A stretch of 64,000 nt of DNA from Boletus sp. NGJ (taxonomy: Eukaryota > Basidiomycota > Agaricomycetes > Boletales > Boletaceae), in contig JAGTXK010000103.1 of NCBI GenBank assembly GCA_019096195.1, positions 558,001-622,000 of the forward strand, given 5' to 3'. This document shows positions 43,561-55,089 of this stretch, one piece after another. A model generated the notes under the pieces. It was not told where the DNA came from, ran no database searches, and saw only the letters and a program-made list of their open reading frames with translations. The translations under genes were made by a program, and so were the position numbers. Position 1 is the stretch's first letter. Each line of letters starts with the position of its first letter.

Positions 43561-44493
43561 ATGGCAACGAAGCGCGTGTTCGTCCCCACTGCGCTCCACG
43601 CCGAGCTCACAGAGTACACCAACCTCGTCCGCGCATTGCGCACGACGAGAACGCTCGATCTCACCACACACCTCCTCCAGCACGCCGCCCGACACAAGGA
43701 GAATGACGCCGACACCTGGACACACTGGCCGCTCATCGACTGTCCTGTGCCAGAATGGTCGCTCGAAGACGAGATACAGCAGTTGGGCGAGACTGTCGTG
43801 CAGCAACAGGCGCGAGCGGCATGTGCACTGGACGACGGTGAGGCAGACCACGACGGTTTGGATGCGGATGCGGATGCGGACTCGGATCTCGAAGGGATGT
43901 CGCCCACCGCAGCAAAGTGCCTCATCCTCCACACAGGCTCTGTTCTGGTCCACATCTTGAACCTCATGGCGGATCAGAGACCCTTGGCCCCGGGGAGCAT
44001 GCAGAACAGGCTCTGGGCGATGAACTGGGAGGACGTTATCAGCCTGCTTGCCGTCGGCGGTGCCATCGACCCAACGTACGTGCACCGTCTTGCAACGCCA
44101 CCTTTATCCATTCTCATCCTGATGCGCAGTATCATCGCACGTGCCGAAAAGCGCCTCGAGCGCATATACGGACCTTCTACCACAAAAGGCAGGCAATCAC
44201 ATCGATCATCTTTCCGGCATGGTAACTCACCTCACTGTACAGCCATGGAAAGGCTCAAATCGGTCGCCTCTGCCAAAGCGAGATTCTCGAAATTGGTATT
44301 CATTCAGGAGGATCAATTACTCGCACACCCTGCACTCACCCGGACGCGTCGGAACGACACCAAAGGTAACCCTTACCCTGTTTCATCCCACCATCCAAAA
44401 TGGCATTATCAAAATCCTTTGCAGGTCATCACTCCCGCAAAAGTGGAGCCAAATCGCGCGCTGTCATTGACACGGACACGGACATGGACGCAT
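43561..44493 (+). CDS. Putative Rrn9-like RNA polymerase I factor or unknown fungal protein
   Basis: ATG at 43,561 opens MATKRVFVPTALHAELTEYT, then LVRALRTTRTLDLTTHLLQH and DTWTHWPLIDCPVPEW. An acidic stretch follows (DADADADSDLEG), then a helical NWEDVISLLAVGGAIDPT. An intron at about 44,077-44,129 leads into IIARAEKRLERIYG; a further intron at about 44,366-44,425 gives the basic end HHSRKSGAKSRAV and a stop at 44,493. The pattern DL..HL followed by W..WPL and VPEW reminds me of Rrn9-type factors that help RNA polymerase I start on rDNA. That match is from memory and weak. The gene looks intact. Confidence 0.55.
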
Positions 44494-45280
44494 AACGCGC
44501 ATACTTGACAAAGATCTCCCACCGTCACCGCATTTCATGAACGCCATTTCCCATACATTATCCTATAATAAATCACGTCTGCAGCTATTTCCCTGTGTTT
44601 CTGACATGTCACTGGCTCCATGGCATGCCTGTCGGATTCACCACCCTGTTTCAGTCGGCATCGTCCGTCACGGTGATACCCTGTCGTGGGTCCATCACAC
44701 CATTGAGAACGGATCATCATCTGGCGCTATGCACTGCGCTCCGCTCTACATTCATCGATTATTTTGGTTTTCTCCAGCGCACTGCTGAGCAACAACCAGG
44801 GGTGCTTATTCATCCCATTCAGGCATCTCACGTTGCGATCCCTTGGATGCGCTGCGGACTCGGGGATGGTGACAAAAACGTCCTTTTTTTAGAGTTACCG
44901 GGACGTTTTCTTTCAAATCCGCAATAAGCGCGCACGTCATATGGGTAGCCGGGCTGACCACACGACGAAACCTTATAGGACAGGTGCCTTAATTGCCTAT
45001 CCCAGACCACCGTCTATCTCACTCTCGACCCCCACCTTGCAGACATCACACCGCGATCATGATGTCGCTGTCAGCGCTGTTGAGCCAAACTTTGATTCTG
45101 CCCACCACGGGAATACCAACACTGGTTTACAACAGCGATCATTCCCGACCCCCATAGCGAAAGGCTGTACACAATTGAATCGGAATGGGCGTCGTGTGGA
45201 ATGAGGTGGCGTGCTAAGTATATTCTACCGACGGTGACCGATTGCTGTCTAGCACCATACGCACGACGCTAGTCAACTAG
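44494..45280. other. Intergenic, nothing recognised
   Basis: Short frames without motifs. Confidence 0.3.
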
Positions 45281-46000
45281 CACTCGCACCTCTACAGCGT
45301 CCAAGTGTGGTAAAGTCTCGCCTGTGTACACAAGGGCCAACAACGCCATGCTGCCATCACCCTGTCCCGACATCCCTGAATTCCAGCGCATCTCCATCCT
45401 TTCGCCCTTGGGGTTTATTGTTTCACAGGAACGCACCCAAATGTGCTCGACTTCGTTGTCACAGCTTGAATAACCGGCACCCCAATCGAGGTGGAGATTG
45501 TCTGGCCGCACGTCCGATGGGATCAAAATCCGCATCCGCACTCTGCCAAAAATGCCATCGGGTCGTCGTCCGATACCTCGGGAATTGCATCGCCGATCAT
45601 TCTACGTATTCACAACCAAGTACCGCCTCCTTCTGTACATGTAATGAACCACGCTCTGGCGGGAATACCGATGTTCCGGACGATATATTGTGCTGGGCGG
45701 TATAGGTTCGGCATGTTCCGGTAGGCGGTGCCTGAACTCGAGTATACGCTGTGCGATCCGCCTTTTTTTTCGAGCGAGTCGTTCAAGCTGACTGGATATC
45801 CAAGTGGCACTCGGATTTTCACTGCCATTTGTGGATTTCAACCCATTGGGACAGGACTGTACGTTATTGAAATGGAACAATTGGAATGAGATGGGGCACG
45901 GAGCTCGAGCGCCGTGAGATGTTGATCGGTGGGTCGCCCGACTGTGTGCGGGAAGCTGCGTGGGAAGTACAGGGAGTGGGTTGGGCAGCTTTGCGGAGAC
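45281..46000 (-). pseudogene. Possible decayed gene, family unknown
   Basis: Minus-strand text reads like protein across neighbouring frames. MAVKIRVPLGYPVSLNDSLE (45,828) is followed by YRPAQYIVRNIGIPARAWF and, after a stop, IRRMIGDAIPEVSDDDPMAF. Further on comes PDNLHLDWGAGYSSCDNEVE (45,490). Frame changes and stops separate them. I do not recognise the protein. Confidence 0.35.
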
Positions 46001-46593
46001 GTGGCTGTGCCAATGGACGTGCTCTGGGGCTGCGCAGGACTTGGTTGGCTCAGTAAACTTGGTGAAGAGGCCTACCCGCTCAACAAACATGTCTATGTCT
46101 ATTCGGTGCTTTTAGGTGAAACGATTCTATGGCTATTCATGAATGTGGCCCAGTGGATGCGCGAATGACATTGGGATTGGGTACAGAGGTTATGTTGGCG
46201 AGACGTCTTACCTCGATGGCATACTATCCGTCCGATGCTTGGAGTGCGATGTCGTCCGGTTGTCATTTGAACGATTCCTGGAGCCTCTCCTGGCACTGAT
46301 CACTCACGCGTATCATTGCACACACTCTCCAGTATCCTGACATTTTCCGTCAATCGTCCTATTGCAGCTAAACCCTAATTTTGGGGTGCTGGGTGGAGGA
46401 CGGGGATCCGAATCGTAATTTCGGCAAGTACGGCCGCAGCAGCGATGGTAATATTGTAGTAACGGACTAGTACAGTACTAACTGTCAGACGATACACGAC
46501 GACGTGTGGTGCTGCTGCGGTGGCGACGATCCAATCGTGTGTGTGCCCAAAAAAAATGTTATAGACAGTCGGGGGTAAGTAGACGTTGATCGA
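46001..46593. other. Intergenic, nothing recognised
   Basis: No motif-bearing frame and no clear repeat. Confidence 0.3.
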
Positions 46594-46852
46594 TATCATT
46601 TTGGTATCTAGGCACAGGCCCGCGCGTGCGAGTCGATCTGTTGGACAAGTTTAAGTTACAGTGTTATCATTCGTCGAACAGTTTCGTGCCTTGAACAAGA
46701 CATGGGTCACTCCCGCCAAGTGACGATCGAAGCGAAGCGCCAAGAGAGGGCGAATAAACGATGGACTGTGAATGATCCTGACCATGTGGACCGATAGACT
46801 TTTCGTCAGACGGGGTACGAAGTGGCATGTGTTGCGTGCTGCGGTGGGATGA

Positions 46853-46890
<38 letters not shown>

Positions 46891-47020
46891 GCGCCATGCA
46901 TAATGCGGGTTGGGGGATTCATTTTAGTATCTAGGCACGACGGGCGTGCGAGTGATCCGTCGATAGAATACAGTATGCACCCGCTCTATTCTTTTTTTCG
47001 TGCCTTGACAGATTGGCGTT
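46594..47020. repeat. Imperfect direct repeat of about 105 bp
   Basis: 46,594-46,700 and 46,915-47,020 share ATTTTGGTATCTAGGCAC (ATTTTAGTATCTAGGCAC in the second), then GCGTGCGAGT, and further on TTTCGTGCCTTGA. About 215 bp, including the GT microsatellite, lie between. Confidence 0.55.
46855..46888. repeat. (GT)17 microsatellite
   Basis: An uninterrupted GT run of 34 bp, a likely length-variable site. Confidence 0.9.
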
Positions 47021-47724
47021 CGGTCCGCAGTCCGCGTTCATTATACAAAAGGGCATATGGACACCGCTCGTCAGAATGTGCGCGGTGGTGTCCGGGCTAT
47101 GGGCCGATTGCTCTCCACAGGCGCATAATCTGTAATCGAGGCGTGACGCGTGCGAGCGTGTTCCTGTTCATTTTGTAATGCGGTGCAGCCTAAATTCATT
47201 GTCGTCCTTGCAGGGCAAATGGGCATTCGCGATATGTCGAGGAACGGGAGATCGAGCGATTCCTTGTCGATCCCGTCGCTCTGCCTGGAAACCTTTGTCA
47301 AGCATACGGGTCATCGTGACCTCCTCTTCGGACGGCCTGCAACACCCAAAGCATGACAACAATCACTTTAGAAGACAGAGATCAGACTGCAGGGCCTACC
47401 GACCGAGTTCGTAATCGACAGAGGCCATGGGTGAAATTTTTCGGAATGGATGATGGTGATGCCATCGAATGGGCAATAACACTACAGGGAATGTGTTAGA
47501 TATCGTGACACGCACTGTGTCTTGCCAAAGGTGCATTCGACCCAACCTACTAGTTCTGACTTGAATGTGATCGTCGATGTCCGGAGTTCCAATCAATCGC
47601 GTCCATCAAGACGGAGCGACTGTTTCAAGACCTTGTACGTGAACTGTTTCTCGGGTGTTGAAGGAGACTGAGGACGACGTTGAAGTCGTTCAAAGATGAC
47701 TTAACGTACGCACGGGGTGGCTGG
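47021..47724. other. Intergenic, nothing recognised
   Basis: Several short frames without motifs on both strands. Confidence 0.3.
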
Positions 47725-48540
47725 CAATTCAGACTCCGGCTGACATACGTTACTTGGGGACTCCTATCCAGAGACGTTCTCCTGCCCTAGGAATATCCAA
47801 ATCCCAGACTCTTCAAATATTTCGGACGATAACTCAATGCCGTCTAAGCGTAAACGTTCCCGTGGCAAACGACGGAAACTGCCCTAGAACTCTACCCCCG
47901 CTGAGGGTGACTACAAGAAGAACACTAACATCAACAGTAAGATCAGCTTCACCACTTGAGGGAACTAAAGGTATTAAATAATTCTGCCCATTGCAAATGA
48001 CGCACAGTCATGCACCCTCAATTGCACCAGGGCTCTACCACTGGCGAGGGTGGCGTTGACCACGAAAACATTAAAGACAACATCAACAGTAATGATCAGG
48101 TTCGCTATTATTTGAGGGAATGGATACTAATTCTGCTCATCACAAACAATGCAAAGTCATGCACCCTGGTGAGGTCAAGTACAAGAAAATCAAGGACAAC
48201 ATCAAGAATGAGCTTTGCATCTGGAACAAAGTTTTTTTTTTCAACACTGCCATCCTGATGAATTTTGTCCAATTATTCTGACGCTCATTGTGGAACAGTT
48301 GGTGGGGAAGTTAGATTTGTGCTATGATAATGTAGGAAATGCAGCAGAGCTCTTCAAGAATAGGAAGGATCTCAAGCAGAAACTTCTGACAGCTTGGAAA
48401 TCTGAGTCGTTTAGAGATATATTGGATCTGGGCAAGTGATTCAGTTGATTGACTGCACCTATGACATATGGTTAATCCTTCCAGACTATCTTCAATCTGC
48501 ATTGCCCTCCGAGGAGAACACAAAGAGAGTACTGTAATAC
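47725..48540 (+). pseudogene. N-terminal fragment of the ATPase-family gene, copy 3
   Basis: It aligns over its length with 12,262-13,060. From ATG 47,846 the frame reads MPSKRKRSRGKRRKLP (a basic, nuclear-signal-like start), meets a stop, and continues TPAEGDYKKNTNINSKISF. Tandem exon-intron units follow. LTLIVEQLVGKLDLCYDNVG and LTAWKSESFRDILDLGK then lead to about 48,535, where the match stops. Stops and losses break it. It is the best copy for reading the gene's start. Confidence 0.6.
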
Positions 48541-48775
48541 AGTTATTCCTCTTTTGTCTACAAAAACCATGTGGCCTGCCTACCACTTGCCTGGCACGAG
48601 AGCTGTTGTCTGTTAACTGCACAGTAGCACAGCCACTGCCTGCTTGATCCCTGCAACTGATCCTGTGGCTGTTTCGACTGACCTCTGTTTTCCTCCTCCA
48701 CCACTCTCTCTCTGCAAACTCTGCAGATTCCTGCTCTCCTCTCATATCTTTGCTGCTTTCCCATGCAATCCATAG
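48541..48775. other. Unassigned AT/CT-rich stretch
   Basis: CT-rich (CCACTCTCTCTCTGC) and without a coding signal. It could be internal sequence of the LTR candidate that follows. Confidence 0.3.
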
Positions 48776-49159
48776 TGTTAAGTGGTGCCTTGGGTCATTA
48801 CCTAAGATTTCATTTTCCTATTCCTTCACTGCCTTTAGAGGAGCTCCTTGGAAGGGTAGAATTGCATTTCAATTGTAGTGATTTCATAGTCCTCTCCCTT
48901 AAGGGTGATTAGTCTGTGCCAGGGTCATGCCTGGTTTGTGAGGGACAACTGGGAGCAACTGTGGTTGTGCAGTTCCAGGCTGAGTCTACATAAAGTATAT
49001 AACTACATAGTGTATATACATACATACTTTGGTTAGGATAAGAATAGTCCAGGTTGGCTATTGACTGGATATTCTTCTGGAAAAGTGCCAAGGGATTCTT
49101 TTCTGTAAGTTGTCACAATTATAAGGCTGGATTTGCCTGGTCAGAGTCTGATTCTGACA
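48776..49159 (+). mobile_element. Solo-LTR candidate (Gypsy-like), 384 bp
   Basis: The stretch opens TGTTAAGTGGTGCC and closes GATTCTGACA, so it has TG...CA ends. It contains a promoter-like AAAGTATATAACTAC. No second copy or target duplication is seen, so the call is weak. Confidence 0.3.
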
Positions 49160-49454
49160 TGTAATACCAGATCTACTTTCACATTATCTATATATTTCAA
49201 GGAAGAATTTTGCTGACTTTTATGATCAATGTAAGTGATATGTGTAGTTTATATTCTGCATAGTGTTATTAATGCTTCAATTCAATGTTAGAGCTTCACC
49301 TCCAACATCACCTCAACATGCATGAAGTGCTGCTCTCCAGACTGAACATGATCAACATCAAATTGGCTCTCCTTCCTCCCATTGTCATCCACGTTCTCCA
49401 CCTCAAAATATGCCTCAGAACATTCATAATGCTTTAATGGTATGTTGTTACATA

Positions 49455-49664
49455 TAGTGACTCCCAAAACTATTCCAATATCTAACCCTAATGCAGTGCA
49501 CGAAGCACACTGCAAACACCCATGGAAATTTTGCTTGGCTTTGGTGGAACAAATAGTAGTATATACCCTTGGCTACCTATGAGCGCTTGGATCATGTGAT
49601 GTGATCCAGAGGAAGTGGAGATATGGCTATTGTAAAACAGCAACTACATTGGAACAGTTTTGAA
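49455..49664 (+). repeat. Tc1 left terminal inverted repeat
   Basis: About 210 bp, matching 50,856-51,066 inverted with scattered mismatches. The inner edge is GGAACAGTTTTGAA, which resembles the text near the outer edge (AAAACTATTCCAATATC), so each arm carries an outer and an inner transposase-site-like copy, as in IR/DR elements. Confidence 0.85.
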
Positions 49665-49806
49665 ATTTTTGATGTGAGCATTAGAATCTTTATGATATAA
49701 AGGGATAATTGCTGTTGTTTGGTGGTACAACCAAAGATGTACATATAAATATCATGTCTGAGTCTAAAAATGTTCCCACACTTCTTGACTCTTAATCACT
49801 ATCATC

Positions 49807-50823
49807 ATGCAATCTCTTTCTGCCACTCAAAAGAACACTGTCCTCTCTCAACTTGATTCTGCCCATTCCATCTGCTCTATTGCCCCTAGTACAGGTGTTG
49901 GCATTGCTACCATCTCTAGGCTTCATTCCAAGGAGCATTCTGACCTTCAAAAGTCTGCTGGAGGCTGTCCATCAAAGCTTTCCTCTGTTAATATTCATCA
50001 TGCTGTTTGCCTTATCTCCAGTAATAAGGCAGAGAATGCTGTTCAGGTTACCAAAGCTCTCTCCACTATCACCAACCAGCCTCTCCATTCTAATACAGTT
50101 TGTTGTCATTTGAAAAAGATTGGTATGAAAGCTATAGTCAAGTCCAAATGCCCACTACTCTCTGCCAAACATTGCAAGGCTCTGTTGGACTTTGCTTATG
50201 CTCATAAGGACTGGACTCTAGAGGACTGGAAGCAGGTGGTATGGTTTGATGAGACCAAAATCAATCGTCTTGGGTTAGATGGTCATAAATGGGCATGGAA
50301 AAGGCCAGGAGAGGGGCTTAGTGATAGATTAGTTGAGGAGACTTTGAAGTTTGGAGGGGGATCTTTGATGTTGTGGGGCTGTATGGCTTGGGATGGGGTT
50401 GGCTATGCAACTAAGATTGATGGTAGGATGGATGGTGATCTCTACCTTCAAATTTTGAAGGATAAACTCCAGGATTCCTTGAAGTTCTATGATCTGAATC
50501 CTCCTGATGTCATCTTTCAACAAGATAATGACCCCAAGTATACTTGCAAAAAGGTCAAGGAGTGGCTGGAAGAGCAGGAATTTAGGACCATGGTATGGCC
50601 TGCACAGTCTCCTGACCTCAATCCCATAGAACATATCTGGCTTCACCTTAAAAGGAAGCTGGCAGACTATAAGGAGCCTCCTAAGAGAATAGAGGAGTTG
50701 TGGAGAAGAACTCAGGAGAAATGGAATAAGATATCAGCTGAGGTGTGTCAGGGATTGATTGAAAGCATGCCTAGGAGGGTTCAGGCAGTGCTTAAAGCTA
50801 AAGGAGGATGTACTAAGTACTGA
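49807..50823 (+). CDS. Tc1-type DDE transposase, apparently intact
   Basis: 338 residues without intron, starting MQSLSATQKNTVLSQLD. The N-terminal half holds paired helix-turn-helix DNA-binding domains (ICSIAPSTGVGIATISRLH, then HSNTVCCHLKKIGM). The catalytic triad reads VVWFDETKINRLG (Asp), FQQDNDPKYTCK (Asp) and SPDLNPIEHIWLHLKRKL (Glu). Spacing between the last two is 34 residues, which is DD34E as in Tc1. GGGSLMLWGCMAWDGVG is the usual conserved block. The length is normal for the family and no stop or frame change is seen, so the copy may be active or recently so. Confidence 0.93.
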   Translation: MQSLSATQKNTVLSQLDSAHSICSIAPSTGVGIATISRLHSKEHSDLQKSAGGCPSKLSSVNIHHAVCLISSNKAENAVQVTKALSTITNQPLHSNTVCCHLKKIGMKAIVKSKCPLLSAKHCKALLDFAYAHKDWTLEDWKQVVWFDETKINRLGLDGHKWAWKRPGEGLSDRLVEETLKFGGGSLMLWGCMAWDGVGYATKIDGRMDGDLYLQILKDKLQDSLKFYDLNPPDVIFQQDNDPKYTCKKVKEWLEEQEFRTMVWPAQSPDLNPIEHIWLHLKRKLADYKEPPKRIEELWRRTQEKWNKISAEVCQGLIESMPRRVQAVLKAKGGCTKY

Positions 50824-50855
50824 TATATACCAAATACCCTTATGATAATCAAAAG

Positions 50856-51066
50856 TTCCAAAACTGTTCTAATGTAGTTGCTGTTTTAAAATAGCCATAT
50901 CTCCACTTTCTCTAGATCAAATCACATGATACAAGTGCCCATAGGTAGCCAAGGGTATGTACTATTATTTGTCCCACCAAAGCCAAGCGAAATTCTCATG
51001 GGAGTTTGTAGTGCACTTTGTGCACTGCATCAGGATTAGATATTGGAACAGTTTTGAAAGTCACTG
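50856..51066 (-). repeat. Tc1 right terminal inverted repeat
   Basis: About 211 bp; inverted partner of 49,455-49,664, with TTCCAAAACTGTTC at the inner edge and TTTGAAAGTCACTG at the outer end. Confidence 0.85.
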
Positions 51067-51189
51067 TATCTATTGTGTGTATAATATGAATAGTATATTG
51101 ATTGAGTTTTTCAGCATTATCCTCCTGTGCCTGTAGATTAATATCCAGGCATACCATGCCATTTAATTGAGTGTTATAATGTTCAAAGA

Positions 51190-52130
51190 ATGTGCCACCT
51201 ACATTCACCATCACCTCCATCTATATTTCCTGCTGGTTCTTATTCTGTCCCAGCAATATCTTATTCCAATCAGCCAGCAGCACCACCTCCTATGTTTCCA
51301 CCTGTTCTAGGACCTAATCCTTTTTTGAACTGTCAACCTTTTGTGCCACCATCTCAGCCTGCCATTATTCCTCAAAGGGGTGTTTTGGATAATAGAGTTG
51401 ATTATAATGCCAGATTGATGGAAAACTTCAATACTTCTCATCAAAATTGGTGTAATAGATGTTCAGGTTGTCATTCTGCTGCTCCTCAACCTGTGAATGC
51501 TCAAGCTGGCCCTGCATATCCTTCCTCTATTCAGGCTTATCAACAAACCATTGACTTTCAACAACATGAAGCAGATCAACAAGCTTTCATGAGAGCAGAG
51601 CAGTTACAAAAACAATTGGCTTTAGAGGCTCAACATCAGCAACAAATGGAACAACAGAGACAATTGGACTTGTAGCAAGTAGTATATCAACAAATGGAGC
51701 ATCAAAGGCAGTTGGAATTGCAACAACAGGAGGCACAATGTTGGCAACAATTGGAGCAGCAAAGAATATTGTTGGAACAACAACAACAGTGGGCTTTACA
51801 TCAGCAGGAGGAGATATATGAGCTTCAAGAATGTTTTACCATTATGCAAATACAACAGCACTCTTAGGCACTATGTTCAGAAGCATTAGGAGATTATAGC
51901 CAGCATTCAGTAGAACAATATGAGCAAGATCAGGCAAGACAGCAGCATGCTTTACCTGCTTCTAATCCAAATTCTGCTCCAAACCCAGGCCAAGATCCTA
52001 ATCCAGATTTAGAGTCAGACTCAGGTTTTGATCTATCTTTACCTTTATTACCATTACCATTACCATTACCACCACCACTACTATCATTCCCAGATTCTGA
52101 TTCTGATTCTAATCCAAATCCAAATCCTCA
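51190..52130 (+). pseudogene. Helitron N-terminal Gln/Pro-rich region
   Basis: The frame opens with Pro-rich text (PPSIFPAGSYSVPAISYSNQ) and passes into a long Gln-rich coiled region (QQHEADQQAFMRAEQLQKQL). A stop at 51,673 interrupts it; the same composition continues to about 51,950 in frame-broken form, then a Pro/Asp/Ser-rich linker. It belongs to the Helitron whose Rep follows. Confidence 0.6.
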
Positions 52131-52189
52131 ACCACCCCGTCATATTTCTTCTGATGGAAGGCCATATATTGAACCTATTGAACTTCATT

Positions 52190-54560
52190 CCTTGAGACCA
52201 ATGAACATTGAATGTTCTAAGTGCCATGCTTTGCATTTCATCTCTGAAAAGCTTTCCAACTCTGGAATTCATAATCCTCACTTTAGCATGTGCTGTTTTC
52301 AGGGTCAGGTTAACCTTCCTTGCATTCAACAGTGGCCATGAAATCTTTAGGATCTTTTTGATGACCACCATGATCACAATGAGTTCAAAAAGAAAATTCA
52401 CCAATATAATAATGCTTTGGCATTCACTTCTATTGGTGTTGATATCAATGATTATACCATTTAAAGATCTGGTGCTGCATCTTTTCATATTTATGGTGCA
52501 CTTCATCATCTTATGGGAGCTCTCATACCAGTAGATGGAGTTGAATTTTCCTATGCTCAGCTCTATATCTATGATTCACAGGAGGCAAATGAAAGACATA
52601 TTCAACATAATCCTCTTCTCAATCCTGGAATTTTACTGGATCTCTCTACCACTTTAAGTGCATCTCATCCATATGGAGAGATTTATAAGCAAGCCTATGA
52701 AATCATGAGGGTTGGTTACATTTCTTTATTTACAGATCAGCTTATAAACTCATGTCAATATATTATATAGGCTAAGCCTCCAGAGAAGCATACAGATATT
52801 CACATGTGAATTCATCTACAGCAGGTGCTGATGCAAGGCGATACAATCTTCCTACTGTTGATGAAATAGCTGCAATTCTTTTTGGAAATGGTTCTGATCA
52901 GCAAGTCAGGGCTCACTGCAATATTATTGTGTGTTTGCAAGGTGGTGGCCTACAGCACATTAGCAACCTTCATCCTTCCTATCTTCCTTTTCATTATATT
53001 CTCTTCTTTCCACATGGAGAGAAAGAATGACATCTGGATATTTCTTTGCAAATTGCCAATGGCAATCCACATTGCTCTAAGAAAGTCACCCAACTCCTTT
53101 GGTATGCCTTTAGATTACATGTGTGCCCACCTCAAATAGAGCCACAAAATCTCTTCAAGGGTGGTTGATTATTTCAGCAATTGGTCTGTGATGCCTGGGC
53201 TTCTATTGATCAGTGGAATCTTACTTGGGTTGCCAACAATCAAACAAGACTTAGGGCTGATCTATATTAAAGATTGCAAGATTGTTTGGGTCATGATGAT
53301 GCTGGTCAGGATATGGGCCAAGTTGGACATGTCATTTTACCTTCTAGTCACAAGGGTGGAACTCACTATATGCAACAACTTCTACAAGACTCCTTGGCCA
53401 TTTGTCGTGAATATAGAAAGTCTGATTTGTTTCTCACTATGACTGCCAATGGAAGCTGGCCAGAAATCACCCATAATCTTCTTCTAGATATGTAAATATA
53501 TTCAATTTGATATTCAAGTCTAATCACTGATTGTACAAATAGGTCAAAGTACTATAGATAGGCCTGATCTGATTGCTCGAGTTTTTCATGCCAAATAGCA
53601 AGCTCTTTTGAAAAAGATTCATGATGGCTACTTTGGATGTCTGGCTGGCTTTGTGTATACCATTGAATATGAAAAGCGGGGTCTACCTCACATGCACCTT
53701 CTGATCTTTTTGGAGGAACAAGACAAAATTTGTACTGTGAAGCAAATTAATGGTGTTATTTCAGCACAGATTCCTAATCCAAACATTCATCCACAACTTC
53801 ACTCAGCTGTCACCAGATATATGCTCCATGGTCCCTGCTCTCCTTAAAGATGTATTGAAAACAATATCTGCACAAAGCGCTTTCCCAAACCTTACACTCC
53901 TCAGACTATTATCAAAGAGGATGGATATCCTGATTATGCTCGCCCTGACAATGGCAGGACTGTTCAAAAGCACCAGAATGTCTTTGACAATAGACACATA
54001 GTTCCTCATCCCAGAGAGCTATTGGTGTAGTTGACTGTCATATCAATCCAGAAGTCTGTGGATCTATTAAAGCAGTCAAATATATTTACAAGTACATCTA
54101 CAAAAGTCCAAATTGTGCTACCATCCAGACACAGGGCCATGATGAGATCCATTCCTATCTAGATGCCAGATATATTTCATCCACCCAAGCATGTCACAAC
54201 ATTTTTGAATTTCCCATGCATATGGAATGGCCAGCTGTTTATCATCTTCCAATTCATCTGCCAGATCAATAGTCTGTTGTCTTTTGTGCTGATGCTCAAA
54301 TTGAACAAGTGGTCAATAATGCCAAAGATACTCATCTACTTGGATGATTCAAAGCCAATCAAGATCCAGATCTTATAGCTGCTGGTGCATATGATTATCT
54401 CTATCAGGAATTTCCAAAGAAATTTGTCTGGGATCAATGGCATACTGTTTGGAAGATTCACCAAAGATATAAGGCTATTGGACGCATGTATTCTGCCTAT
54501 CCACATCAAGGAGAGATTTTCTATTTACGTCTTTTGCTTACTGTGGTAAAAGGTAAGATT
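52190..54560 (+). pseudogene. Helitron Rep region (Helitron-like N domain and HUH nuclease), broken
   Basis: LHSLRPMNIECSKCHALHF at about 52,190 carries the CxxC start of the Helitron-like N domain. IHQYNNALAFTSIGV (52,400) and SFHIYGALHHLMGALIP (52,480-52,530) follow, then FSYAQLYIYDSQEANE. The Rep core TIEYEKRGLPHMHLLIFLEE (53,660-53,720) has the HxH of HUH nucleases. Several in-frame stops and shifts split it; at least two short gaps near 53,500 and 54,570 may be introns. Confidence 0.8.
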
Positions 54561-55089
54561 CATTACAATCAATATATATGTGTGTCTTATGTCTTTTATA
54601 GGTGCTATCTTCTATGAAGATCTTCACACTGTTAATGGTCATCTTCATGAATCCTTTAAAGAAGCCTGCCATGCACATGGTCTTTTACAGGATGATAGAG
54701 AGTGGCTATTATGTCTCCAGGAAGCTGCTCACTTTAGCATGGGCTTTCAATTACAACATCTGTTCATCATCATTCTGGTCCACTGTGCACCCATAGATCC
54801 TCATCTGTTATGGGAGGCATGTAAAGATTATCTTTGTGATGATTTGCATCATCATCTCATCAATATCCTTCACATTCCTGAACTCACCCAGGATTAGATC
54901 TATGACTATGGACTACATCTTATTGCTAAAGATTTTGAAAGACATGGCAAACATCTACAGGACTTTCCACACATGCCTTTACCACAGGAAAATTGTGGTC
55001 TTCAGAAAGGAAATCAGCTTATTAATGAACAACATCAATACAATGTATAGGAGCTGCAGCAGTTTGTTCAAAGAGGCATACCCACTCTT

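Larger units (their letters stand above)
49455..51066 (+). mobile_element. Full-length Tc1-type transposon, 1,612 bp
   Basis: Ends TAGTGACTCCCAAAAC (left) and, inverted, CAGTGACTTTCAAAAC (right) are flanked by TA on both sides (49,453-49,454 and 51,067-51,068), the usual Tc1/mariner target duplication. Terminal inverted repeats are long, about 210 bp each. One uninterrupted transposase gene lies between. It sits inside the N-terminal region of a Helitron, so it is younger than that element. A second, deleted copy lies at the right edge of the window. Confidence 0.93.
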
